A stretch of DNA of 10,508 nucleotides from Larix sibirica (taxonomy: Eukaryota; Streptophyta; Pinopsida; Pinales; Pinaceae), in assembly GCA_004151065.3 (NCBI GenBank), contig NWUY0303884307.1, positions 1-10,508 of the forward strand, written 5' to 3'. Below, piece by piece: positions 1 through 9,270 of the stretch (its first letter is position 1; each line of letters starts with the position of its first letter). The translations under genes were made by a program, and so were the position numbers. Below the pieces are notes generated by a model. The model made no database searches and had not been told where the DNA came from. It saw only the letters and a program-made list of their open reading frames with translations.

Positions 1-572
1 TAAGAATTATATTTCTTTTTATCTCTTTTGTAATGTAGATTGTAATTCTTTAATTTCTTTCTCTTTTGTTGATGTAGATTGTAGTTCTTTCACTTTTGTA
101 ATTTGTAATTAAACTGACTCCTTTTGATTGTTTAGCATAGAATGTATTTTCTTTTGATTCATTTAATTATGTAGATGATTTTTTAATTCAAGTTTCTTTA
201 TTTATGCAAGTGTATTAGATTCATAGATTAACATGGTTGCAACCATAGTGTGATTTACTTTTCTGCAAGTGTGAGTGTGTTTATTTATGAAAGTGTGTTT
301 TATGAAAGAGTGTTCAATCAACGTGTGATGGTAAGGGGTCATAGAAGCTACTTGAGTAGAGACTCTTCATGTTCTCCCTGCCAACTGTGAATATTGATTT
401 TCATCTTTCTTTTATGTAAGAGTGAATTGGTTTATTTTACTGCAATGCATATTACATTACCAATAGTAGAAGAGGAAATTGTGGCCTGCATAGATTCTAC
501 ATGATAACCTTGAAAAAAATAGACATTACTACCCTGGATTGATAATTTATGTTGTGAATTGATCGCTTTCAG
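1..572. other. AT-rich stretch without a recognisable gene
   Basis: I see no coding signal on either strand here. The sequence is rich in T runs on the plus strand. Besides the tandem repeat at 22-97 (separate entry), loosely related phrases built on TGCAAGTGT, GAAAGTGTG and GAAAGAGTG recur between about 205 and 315. They look like a decayed short repeat rather than a functional site. Confidence 0.5.
22..97. repeat. Two-copy tandem repeat, period 38-39 bp
   Basis: TCTCTTTTG occurs at 22-30 and 60-68, and ATGTAGATTGTA occurs at 33-44 and 72-83, so two diverged copies lie head to tail. A further partial trace (TTTGTAATTTGTAATT) follows at about 95-110. The copies are T-rich, noncoding and differ by small indels. 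No function is implied. Confidence 0.7.
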
Positions 573-769
573 AAGCAATTAATTCTCCCAACAATATTTC
601 CATGGTCGAACACACACATGGTGAGGAATTATCGAGTGAAGAAGCAATATCATTAGAGCTTCCTCAAAATAGCATTAATCTTCCTCCTTTCAGTATACCT
701 CATTATCTCTCACTACTATTTGGACCAGCTCAAGAACCAGGATTCTTGATCTCTCATCCTGTCTAAAGG
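573..769 (+). CDS. Possible small exon or 54-codon ORF, unrecognised
   Basis: An ATG at 602-604 in a good plant start context (CCATGG) opens 54 codons ending at TAA 764-766. The same frame is open upstream to about 574. The product is acidic at its start (HTHGEELSSEEAISLELP) and proline- and leucine-rich later (LPPFSIPHYLSLLFGP). That looks more protein-like than the random ORFs nearby. A TTTCAG acceptor-like site ends at 572, and a donor-like GG/GTAAGA begins at 770, so the stretch could be one exon of a broken gene. I recognise no family, and no partner exon is evident on either side. It could be chance, because short ORFs are frequent in AT-rich DNA. Confidence 0.25.
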
Positions 770-1508
770 GTAAGATTCAAATTCGTAGGATGGTCTCAAA
801 TGGAAATTGAGATATTCCATATGTGTTTATAGAGGTGGTAATTCTTTTTCCTCACTTATATAAATACGATTAAATAAATTGCATTACAAGAATGAACCAA
901 GTGATATAAACAACAAATTATGTTCTTATACTGCACATTCCATACTTGTTTTATGTCAATGAAAATTCTCTTGATATAATGAAAGTGATCAACAACAAGC
1001 TTTGCACCACGTTTATAGCACTGATATACATGTATTCTAGGTATTGAGATTGGAATAGATATTTCATGTTAATATGAACTCTATTCCTTCATATATGTTC
1101 ATGGATTAATAGTAATTGATGGTTTCTAGAGTTGTTTGATTATATGAATGCATGGGCTTACATTGTTAAGCATTAACCAAGAATTACTTTAATTTTGTTT
1201 AAAATACTTAGTTAGCCTTCACCTTACCCTAACATAGTCCAAATTGAGCCTTGGAACATCTTAGGGGAATTAAAAACATTCATAGGGAATTAAGATGCAA
1301 GAAGACCCATCCTCAATATTTCTTTCTTTACTATGACCAAAATTATACAGATGATGAAATAAAAACCCATAACTGATTTTCCATTGATAAATATATCATA
1401 TTAAAAATTGTTTTCCTCATATGGAAATAGAGTAATTTGGAAAGAAATTACATGTCATATTGAGAGAAATAAGCTTGTTATATTTATTCAAACATAGCAA
1501 TAGTGGCT
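770..1508. other. Noncoding stretch, nothing recognised
   Basis: This is AT-rich sequence with stops in all frames at short intervals. No repeat, RNA gene, terminal repeat or primer-binding-site-like sequence was noticed on either strand. Confidence 0.5.
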
Positions 1509-2505
1509 CATTTATCGTTAGATAGATTTGATTCCCACTTGTTGTTGATATATCTTGATCGTGATATGTCCATTTTCATTTATTTTAACCTCCTCTTCCA
1601 TTGTGGAAGAGGATCGTCCATTATACTCCACATATTCACTTCTACCTTCTGTAAAATTTCTTTCAATTTCACATCTAATCGAGCACACTAACATGCACCA
1701 ACTGGTTAACAGGCCACCTTATCAAAGAACCTTTTGATAGACTGAAGTGGTTTCAATTTTGTGTGAATATTTTATAGATATGAATACCAAAATGAAGAGG
1801 ATAATTGTTTCAATGTGAGCAAGTATTGTTGCAACGTGATAGAACTCTTTACACCATTACCCCAAAATTACATAATCCCATCATCTCTCCTTAAGTAATG
1901 TGGTCCTCGAGCATATTCGAGATAAAAACAAAGGATATGTGTTCCTCGGTATTTGAACATAGATGCTTATGTATGACATGGTGTGCATGGAATTCATTCC
2001 TTTCTTTGGAACCAATATTCACAGAATCATCTTGCTCCCCCACATATTCACACTCTGAAGCAGAAACTTCCCCTCAATTTATTTCATCATCTGAAGAACT
2101 ATTATGATTTGCATCAGTGTCATTCTTAGAATCATTAGCCATTGAATGACCCATTGAACCCTCATATGAGGTACCAATCATTCACCGTGCTTAAACAATT
2201 GCACACTCATCCAAAAAACAAAGTACATTCCACAATCGTAGTGTCTTCCAATGTTTTAAGTTCTTCGGTAGGACTGGATAATGGAACCTCTCCACTTAGA
2301 ACATTTTCAACATTGACAACAAAACAATTAGATCTGATTTTTTTACAATGTAGTAGCTTCCTACTAGAATGGTATACTTTTTCTTCTGCAACCTTTGAAT
2401 TTCTCCAAAATAAGTCTTCGTCTTCTCCATCCACAAATGTGAAGACCTCATTATTGACAATCTACAATTCAAGCAATTCATTATTTGAATTATATATTTT
2501 ACAAT
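1509..2505 (-). pseudogene. Degenerate coding-like region, family unknown
   Basis: Reading the minus strand from high to low coordinates, three open blocks have protein-like composition. Block 1 (about 2500 to 2207) has one internal TAG at 2464-2462 and contains DGEDEDLFW and a basic stretch around LLHCKKIRSNCF. Block 2 lies one frame over. Its ATG is at 2181-2179, it has one TGA at 2076-2074, and it ends at TAA 1893-1891. It is Ser/Asp/Asn-rich (ANHNSSSDDEIN) and then acidic. Block 3 (1675 to about 1509) contains LKEILQKVEVNMW and has one internal stop. The switch between blocks 1 and 2 falls near an A6 tract at 2213-2218 (T6 on the minus strand), after which CFLDECAIV continues in the second frame. 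I do not recognise the family. All of this could be one decayed gene or unrelated fragments. The plus-strand ORFs at 1898-2107 and 2142-2543 overlap it and look like its shadows. Confidence 0.3.
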
Positions 2506-2770
2506 TAAATATATATTTAGACCTTAAAAATATTTTGTATTGATGCATATTTTTAGTAACAAAATGAACTGATCTATGGATAAAAAAATTCAAGTCATCA
2601 TTGTCGGTCAAGAGCCTTCTAGCTTGTCATAGAGGTCTAAAAACATTTCCATATGCAGATGAAATTTAAAATAAAAAATACAGTTTTGGAGGTTAATTGG
2701 TTGAACATGTTAAACTATTTCTGTATCAGGAATAGTCTAAGGGAATCCCCATGCTATCATTTGAATGGAA

Positions 2771-3290
2771 CAAGTGTAAGGAAAGGGCTAGTGCTCCTTG
2801 ACCCTTCATCCCATAAAATACTAGAGCAATATAAAGGGCCAGTTTCTCACTCAAAGACCAAGTCTAGAATTTGAGATAGTGCATATGCCTTGTATACACG
2901 TCCTTGCTCCTCGTCACTCTAACCATGGAAGAGTGAGAAAGGGCCAGTGCTCATTCTCCTCCTTACTCAAAATTTAGAAGTGTAAGGAAGGGATAGATAA
3001 ATTTAGAATAGGGTGATAAAGGGCCAAAGTTGCCACTCCTCCTCCCAACAATTTAACATAGTTGCTCATTCAAATTACAAGAGTTTGAGAGAGGGCCCAT
3101 TTTCTTTTTCCTTCTATGTCCTAAAATTAATCGCTTGTTGGGAAGTGAGTCCACCCCACATCCTCCTATAAAAGACTGAGAAAGGGCCAGTTCTCCTTCT
3201 CCCCCTTACTCAAACTACATGAATTTGAAAAAGGGCACATGCTCATTATCCTAGAAAAACTATAAGTGAGTGCCCATGCTACTCATTAGA
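2771..3290. repeat. Degenerate minisatellite with GAGAAAGGGCC core, period about 50 bp
   Basis: A core close to GAGAAAGGGCCAGTGCTC, followed by a CT-rich tail (TTCTCCTCCTTACTCAAA), recurs many times. GGG cores begin at 2785, 2836, 2941, 2990, 3021, 3093, 3184 and 3233, with a weaker GCCCATGCT at about 3272. Several spacings are 49-52 bp or about twice that, which indicates an old array with diverged, deleted or shifted units. The best-preserved units are at 2935-2970 and 3176-3212. The sequence is noncoding, and the short ORF at 2653-2874 that runs into it is not credible. The same core reappears at 8094-8185. Confidence 0.75.
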
Positions 3291-3424
3291 ATGTGGTGTT
3301 ACGCCTACAAAGTGCACTTTTCGATTCAGCAGTGTAATTTTGTATTCAAAGGTTCCAGGACTTAAGAAAACTTTTTTGTTTTTTTTGCAAGTGTAAGTAG
3401 ACTTGAATTAAACTAGATTTAATG

Positions 3425-3540
3425 AATAATTTTGGGCCGCATGGTCACTAATGGAGAACCATTTTCGTCATAGAGTTACGATAATAATTTTGGGTCATGT
3501 GGTCACGAATGGAGAACCATTTTGGCCATAGAGTTACAAT
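3425..3540. repeat. 58-bp direct tandem duplication, two copies
   Basis: Copy 1 is 3425-3482 and copy 2 is 3483-3540, with no gap. Both begin AATAATTTTGGG and share GGAGAACCATTTT and CATAGAGTTAC. Aligned base by base, 50 of 58 positions agree and no indel is needed. This is a relatively young or slowly diverging duplication compared with the minisatellite upstream. Confidence 0.9.
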
Positions 3541-3712
3541 AATCACTTATATCGCCCCATTATAACGATGATGTTGCATCGCAGAACTATCACACAATGC
3601 TTTCCAACCACTTCAGTTCTTACCACATTTGTTATATGAGCTGTGGTTTTTCCACCCGCATAGGAAAATCCATAGAAAAAATTGTCATCCATTAGGCATT
3701 GTACCTTCATCG

Positions 3713-3833
3713 CATTTAATGTCCTTTCACCATCTCTCATGCGGTAACAAATGATGTCAAATATTACGCATGATCACACATTTGATATCCTTTCACCATC
3801 TCACACATGGTAACAAATCCAATCAAAAAATAC
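3713..3833. repeat. Direct repeat, about 55 bp per copy, offset 66 bp
   Basis: The phrase CATTTAATGTCCTTTCACC at 3713 is matched by CATTTGATATCCTTTCACC at 3779. Both are followed by CATCTC, then GGTAACAAAT, and then an A-rich tail ending TAC. The copies match at roughly three quarters of positions and are separated by about 11 bp. The sequence is noncoding. Confidence 0.8.
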
Positions 3834-3860
3834 TACTGTTCTGGAAATGAGAGTCATCTT

Positions 3861-3928
3861 GAATAATTAGTGCTCATTTACTTAATTATACAGTGAATAA
3901 TTAGTGCACATTTACTTTAATTATACGG
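3861..3928. repeat. 33-34 bp tandem duplication, two copies
   Basis: GAATAATTAGTGCTCATTTACTT at 3861 is repeated as GAATAATTAGTGCACATTTACTT at 3894, and both continue AATTATAC. Copy 2 carries one extra T. The copies are nearly identical, so this is the youngest-looking duplication in the region. Confidence 0.9.
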
Positions 3929-4205
3929 CAAAAATTATGTAGCTTGCTGCATGTCAGTTAATGCTGAGGTGACAACGCTACTATCTGTTGGATCTCAAGC
4001 AATAATTTCACCTTTTAGGGTGCCATTTAATGTCCTAGTGGGGTGCATATACACCGTTCCATTGGATGTGATGCATGCACCACACTAGTAATTTAAATGC
4101 AACCATACAATGTACATATTAATCACCTTGGTTGAATCCGACTTTCTTCTCACTATTGATATCTCAGTGTCTGAAGCACCTCGTATGTTTCTGTGTGTTT
4201 ACTAG

Positions 4206-7200
4206 ATGTTGAAGGAAGCTTCACGCAGAGCTCCTCCCCATAGGGATGTAGAGGAAATCCCTCTTCCAACCTCGACAGAAATATTGATATTATCAGACAC
4301 CACTACAATGACAGGGTTTGAAGGTGATCCCAACTGGGAAGAAATCTATCAGATATTCTCCACGATGGATTTTCCCCTGGATGAAGACAATTTTGATTCC
4401 TATCAGAAAATCCGAAAGAGATGTGTGCATGCCATTTCATCTAGGCCGACCTTGATGCCATACAAATTGAATGATGCAACCAGATGGTTATTCAACCACG
4501 TTGATCCACAAAATGGAGTGATCTTCGATGCAGAATGAGAGGTAATCGCCTCGCTCATGCATGAATCATTCTAATGGATGTATAAGCTAAAGGAGTCTAA
4601 GGTATTCATGGAACACGTCTTCATCGGAAAGTTTTCCTATGAGGACCCAAATCCCATGGAGATCATCAAGGAATGGTCAGCTGAGGGTTGTAATCCCTTC
4701 ATAAAGAAGTCTAGTAAGAAGTATACGATATAGTATTTCTAGAGGCCATATAGTCTATTGATGAAAATTCTATTCCAGATGTATGGCCTTGACATTCTAC
4801 ACACTTCTAGTGAAATTGGGAACCCCTAATGCACCATGTGACATAAACCAGATATTTTTTCAACTGGGGGAACATCCTATCCAACAACCTCTTTGCAGCC
4901 CTTAAATATGCAAAAAATCTACCTAATCATCAAAAGTTTCATATGATTGATTTTCTATTTGATTTTATTTGTTATGGAAATGTATTTCCATCTATGAACT
5001 GGAACTGGAAGGAATATTTCTTTCCCGTCCATTTTTATTGAAAAGAGTTGTGGATATCCTATTATAAACCCCATTTGTATGATATTTGCGCCCATTTTTT
5101 CACACTGATATATTTATTGATGTTTAGAAATCCCATACCAAGGCTAACTAACCAAGCCATGGAAGACCTGCCACAAATTGGTGACTAGTATTTCCTGGAG
5201 TCCTTGACATACATTCAAGTCTTCGGGATGAATGCATCCCCCCAATGTCACCAATGTATGTTCTTGACTGATTGCTCTCCCATGAAACTGCTTACCAAAC
5301 CATCGTAAATGGAATCGCAAAAACATTTCCCTGCATGAGTGAGAAATCTTGGCCTAATTTCCCCATTCACATCGGATCCTTCACTTTATCTAATTCTCAG
5401 CATGCCCATAAGGAATCAACTCTATTGGAAGATATGAAAATTGCATATGTAAAGCCAAAAAGGCATGACCCTAAGAGGGTGATTGAAGGACATTTCAGGT
5501 CATTATCATTATATAATACCTACAAACATGAGGAATACCCTGGATAAACTTTGTTTCAAGGGGTTACTTCCTTGGATAATGTTTTTGAGAAATTATCAAA
5601 ATGGGAGCAGAATACACTACATGATCGACAGTTATCCCTTTAGGATACTGTCAGAAATGAGAGAAGAGATTCCTTCGTAGTTGAGGCGGAAAAAGAAATG
5701 ATGAATAAGATCCAAGCTAGAATAAAGAGAGAGGAAAGGGTAAACAATTTTTTTGAAGAACAAGCGAAGAAAAAATATCAATAGGATGCTCTGTGGGTGG
5801 AACGGGATAGAAAGAAAGCCGCGTAATAAGAGTGGAAGAGGCTAGAGAGAATGAAAGAAGCTGACGTCGAAGAGGCATGACAAGTAGCTGAAACTCAAAA
5901 AGAAGAAAAGGAAGAATGCCAAAAAGTCATGGAGGAAGAATGCCGCAAATCCGTGGAGAAATAATGTCGCAAAACTTCAGAGGAAGAATGCCTCAAAGCC
6001 GCAGAGGAAGAATGTCATAGGGCTGCATCCAGGGAAGAAGAAGAACAAAAAAGAAAAGAAGAGGAGATCTGACAAGAAGCAGAGGAAGAGAATAAATGGA
6101 AAGAAGATGATGACAAAGAAGCATCAAGGGTTTGAATCCTCTAGGAACAACAACAAAAAGAGAGAGATGAAAACAACAAGGCTAAAGAGGAAATAAAAAG
6201 AGAGAAAGAAGAAAAATTGCAAATACTTGAACAACAATGACATGATAACCAGGTTGTGTTGCAAACGTCCCCCATCAATCCAAGGATTCCACTGGCTATG
6301 AGATATGGATCCTACCTTCAACCCATGGAGGTATATACTACAACCATCTCCTTGGGAGATTATTTTGTTGATTCAACAAGAAAGAGTATTTCAAAAAGGT
6401 CATCCAAGAGACAGAAAACCAAAGGAAATTCCATCAACAACATAGTGTTTGACATGGAAGGAAAGGAACTAGTTGAAATTGTACTTGGAACTACCTCCTT
6501 GATCATACTATTGGAAAATTTCAGTGTGTATTTGAATGGAGAGCTAATCAAATAAGTGCAACAATGTAAGGAACAAGCAGAGCAATATAAGTAGTTTTAT
6601 GAAGAGATGAATCGTTGTTTCGATGAAGTTCATCATGAGTCATTCAAGGAACATGAGCAACTAAAAAAAGCGCATGAGAATGATCTGGCTCTATTGAAAG
6701 GGGAACATGAGGAGCAAACAAGGGAATTGGAGATGGCTAGATACTACATCGATTTTCAACTCGAGATTTTCCAATAGGAAAATTCATTTCTTTTGGACCA
6801 AGTAAAACAAGAGGCCATCAAAATTAATTTAAATCTAATGGAGTCTCAAAATAATTTTATATTTCACCTAGAGGAATTGCAACAATACTATGCGAGCTTG
6901 ATAAATATCACAGATGACAAAGATTCATTTGAAAATGTATCTAAAGTGGTTCAATAGTATGTAAAGGACATTTATAAATGGCAGCAGAAATATGAGGAAG
7001 TTCTCGTGAATCTTCCCACAATTTAGAAGAAAAAGTTGACAAAAGTAAGAGCTTGGAAAAATTTCTGAGATTCCACGTAAGCAGATGCATACGAAGCTAT
7101 TCTAAAGGTCGAATAGATATGCAAACAACTTTGGAGCTCCATAGATAATGCAATGAGTAGGTACGACATGCCGACCCTAGATCATTTAACGGTGGTAGAG

Positions 7201-7488
7201 TTGATAGGATCAAATATATATTGTATTCAATATGAAAAGGATGCAAATGAGATAGTGATTAAAGAATTGACCAAGGTTTATCATGACGTATTCAATGACT
7301 ACATTTATCAACCTCCAAAATTAGCAGCATGGACAGTTGGTTTCATGAAATTGATCATGTCAAAGTTAGATAGGGAAATCGAGCCTAAAGTTCTGAAGGT
7401 TGAAGTTCAATTCGAACTGCTGCAGGATGGTCACTATGATGAGATCAAGGATTGTCACACATAGTGGGAGAAATTCTGGGAATGATCT
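4206..7488 (+). pseudogene. Long decayed coiled-coil gene, unrecognised repetitive family
   Basis: A coding trace of about 1,090 codons runs in three register blocks. These are 4206 to about 4800 (start ATG 4206, directly after an in-frame TAG), about 4805-5238, and 5239-7464, with TAG at 7462 and the next stop at 7486. Internal stops are at 4536, 4572, 4731, 4740, 4808, 4811, 4844, 5039, 5186, 5269, 5545, 5641, 5782, 5824, 5827, 5878, 5962, 6070, 6133, 6142, 6238, 6553, 6592, 6775, 6955, 7024, 7066, 7078 and 7114. Visible parts in order are an acidic N-terminus; a globular part with aromatic motifs (YFLESLTYIQVFG, WPNFPIHIGSFTL); a Glu/Lys coiled coil at about 5650-6240; a linker with the basic, nuclear-localisation-like SKRSSKRQKTK near 6391-6423; a second coiled coil at about 6556-7020; and a C-terminal domain open from 7117. 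No catalytic motif is visible. It could be a gag-like or other ORF of a repetitive plant element, but that is inference. I recognise no named domain with certainty. Confidence 0.65.
5911..6030 (+). repeat. 24-bp tandem repeat, five units, encoding an E-E-C-x-K octad
   Basis: Five in-phase 24-bp units start at 5911, 5935, 5959, 5983 and 6007. Each gives eight residues of pattern E-E-C-x-K/R-x-x-E inside the first coiled coil of the decayed gene. Four units begin GAAGAATG. The third begins AAATAATG, so the stop at 5962 lies where its neighbours have GAA. The fifth unit is the most diverged. A cysteine at the same octad position in every unit is unusual in a highly charged coiled coil. Confidence 0.85.
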
Positions 7489-8093
7489 GAATTTAGAAAT
7501 CTTGTTTATTTTATTTTATCTTGTTATAATTATTTCTATTGTACACTTTTGTAGTGATTAATGGATTGCTGTCAACTCTTCTTCAGACATCTTGGTGATG
7601 TTGTGATTATGTTTTTTATAATATGTGCAATTCTATCTCATTATGAATGCACGAATCCATTTTCCAGTTAAGTCTTGTTCGAAGTGCATAAAACATATAT
7701 ATTTTCTTATAGTGAATAACAATTTTCAGAAATCTGAATATATGTCATACATAACCTGGGCAGAATAAGATCTCTTTCTGTTTATCTTATTAATATTATG
7801 TTTTGTGTCTTCTTCACTAATTTAAGATCCTCCCATTCAATCATTTAAATGTGTATCCAATATTAGCTAATTATGTGGAAGTAATAATTACCAAGTTTGT
7901 TTTAAATTATTTTAATATATCGATGCCTTAAGTTGGCATTTGAATTTAAGAATTGTTTCTTGGATTCTCATTGCAATATCAAGAAAGATATTTTCCTTAG
8001 GTATTATGTTGGTTTATAATATTGCTACCATCATTGGGATAGGTTTTCCGTACATATTTTATTGGTTTATAAGTTGGCTCCAATATTTACTAG
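7489..8093. other. AT-rich stretch, nothing recognised
   Basis: This is the 3' flank of the decayed coiled-coil gene. The sequence is T-rich and AT-rich, with no repeat, terminal structure, polyadenylation cluster or RNA gene that I can support. The hydrophobic open frame at 7940-8239 begins here, but it crosses into the GAGAAAGGGCC repeat and is probably chance. Confidence 0.5.
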
Positions 8094-8185
8094 AGCAAGA
8101 GAAAGGGTCGTTTGCGCAGTCAACTTACAAGAGTTTGAGAAAGGGCCCATGCTCTTTTTCCTCCCAAAACTCTAAGGGACACTAT
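8094..8185. repeat. Second site of the GAGAAAGGGCC repeat
   Basis: GAGAAAGGGTCG at about 8099 and TACAAGAGTTTGAGAAAGGG at about 8127-8146 carry the same core as the 2771-3290 array. The second unit continues CCCATGCTC and a CT-rich tail. Its closest relative is the unit at about 3076-3110, which shares TTACAAGAGTTTGAGA and GGGCCCAT. The block ends about 50 bp before the first recognisable PLE codons. Confidence 0.75.
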
Positions 8186-8251
8186 GCTGCTACACATTTG
8201 TATGGATCAAGTATTTTTTTTTCAATGGAAAGAAGTTGACGAACCTCAAGA

Positions 8252-9270
8252 GTAAATTTTCTTGGTATGAAAAATCCAATCATACCAAGAATCTATGGAT
8301 TGCAAAAAATTCATAAATATGGGGTTCTATTAAGGCCCATAGTGAATACCATTGGGTTACTTACATATCAACTCACTAAATATCTTGGAAAAAACCTAAA
8401 GACATTGGTAGGAAAAACCTTCTCTTACCTTGAGGACTTGTCACACTTTGTAAATGAAATAAAGGGATTACGCTTGAACAATGATGACACCATAGTAAGA
8501 TTTGATGTAGTATCGTTCTACACGAAAATTCTGGCAAAAGAAGCTATCAACATAATAAAAGAGATCACTAATGATGAAATTTCAAACCTTGTGAGAATTT
8601 GTCTCAAATGAACCTACTACACATTCCGGGGTAAATTATATGAATAAGTTGACAGCATAGAAATGGGATCTCGACTATCCCCGATAGTGGAAAACATATA
8701 CATGGAACACTTTGAAAAGAAATCTATCAACTCCTATCCACAAAAACCAAGGGAATGGCGAATATTTGTGGATGATACAAACTTTATATGGCATCATGGA
8801 AAAGAGGATTTAGAAAAATTCTTCACATATATGAATATCTTATCTAACCACATAAATGTTACTATGGAGTCCAAGAAAACAATTTTCTTCCCTTCCTTGA
8901 AATCGTGATCATGGAAAAATATGATGGCTCCCTCGCCCATTACGTCTACCACAAGAAAATACATACCGATAGGTACTTGCATGTCAATTCTCACCATAAC
9001 CCTTCCCAAAAACAAGGCATCCTATTTAACCTTGGCACCAAAGCATTAAGAGTGTCAGATAAGGAACATCTGAACTAAGAATTGGAACATCTCTCAAAGG
9101 TTTTGCAAGATAATAGTTATAGCAGAAAAGACATAAAAAATGCCTTCAAGACCGCTCAAGATCAGAAATGTAGAAATGAAAAAAAGAAACAAGATTATTC
9201 CAAGATGACAATTATGCCTTATATCCAAGGATCTTCAAAGAAGATTGCTAAGGTTTTGAGGGAAAAAAAA
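8252..9270 (+). pseudogene. PLE reverse transcriptase, broken, N-terminus missing
   Basis: This RT would copy the element RNA into DNA at the nicked target. The finger motif PRIYGLQKIHK and LRPIVNTIG sit just after 8267. Motif A is FDVVSFYT, with its catalytic Asp at 8504-8506. Motif B is MGSRLSPIVENIYMEHFEKK from 8663. Motif C is FVDD, with both Asp codons at 8771-8776; Phe replaces the usual Tyr. All three catalytic aspartates therefore survive. Stops at 8609 (TGA) and 8645 (TAA) lie between motifs A and B. A one-base loss in the CT run near 8890 moves the frame to FLEIVIMEKYDGSLAHYVYH, and HTDRYLHVNSHHNPSQK and YSRKDIKNAF of the thumb/connector follow. Another stop (TAA 9076) precedes ELEHLSKVLQ. 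The first Met at 8267 is not a natural start, because the real N-terminus lies further upstream in intact relatives. Confidence 0.9.

Larger units (their letters stand above)
3291..4205. other. Noncoding stretch with three short tandem duplications
   Basis: No credible gene lies here. Three different two-copy tandem duplications (3425-3540, 3713-3833, 3861-3928) are listed separately. The 277 bases from 3929 to 4205, directly before the start of the large decayed gene, hold a pyrimidine/GT-rich run ending in TTTACTAG just before the ATG at 4206. That would serve as a splice acceptor or a leader end, but neither can be shown. No LTR end, tRNA-primer site or TATA box is convincing. Confidence 0.45.

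Noticed and set aside
2142-2543. 133-codon plus-strand ORF
   Set aside because: It is Ser/Leu/Phe-rich in the way expected for the complement of an acidic minus-strand coding trace, with no family resemblance and no good start context.
2653-2874. 73-codon ORF
   Set aside because: Its C-terminal half is made of the degenerate minisatellite, and the rest shows no protein signal.
3543-3740. 65-codon minus-strand ORF
   Set aside because: It begins within one of the tandem duplications, has no recognisable motif, and no continuation of the frame on either side looks like protein.
3425-3928. CRISPR array
   Set aside because: The repeats are two-copy, of three different lengths, with no constant spacer, in a eukaryote-like window.
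6124-6551. Minus-strand ORFs at 6124-6321 and 6360-6551
   Set aside because: They are shadows of the Glu/Lys-rich plus-strand coiled-coil gene. The Phe/Leu/Ser runs are the complement of purine-rich codons.
5239-7464. In-frame stops read as sense codons (reassigned code, or U-to-C RNA editing as in some plant organelles)
   Set aside because: All three stop codons occur, frameshifts occur in the same gene, and the neighbouring PLE shows mixed stops and indels. Nothing points to organelle DNA. Pseudogene decay explains it more simply.
7940-8239. 99-codon hydrophobic ORF (possible membrane protein)
   Set aside because: The hydrophobic part comes from T-rich DNA, and the frame then runs through the GAGAAAGGGCC repeat, which is noncoding elsewhere.
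3290-8240. LTR retrotransposon spanning the coiled-coil gene
   Set aside because: I found no long direct repeats bracketing it, no primer-binding-site phrase and no protease, integrase or RNase H motifs. The only shared flanking sequence is the short GAGAAAGGGCC repeat.
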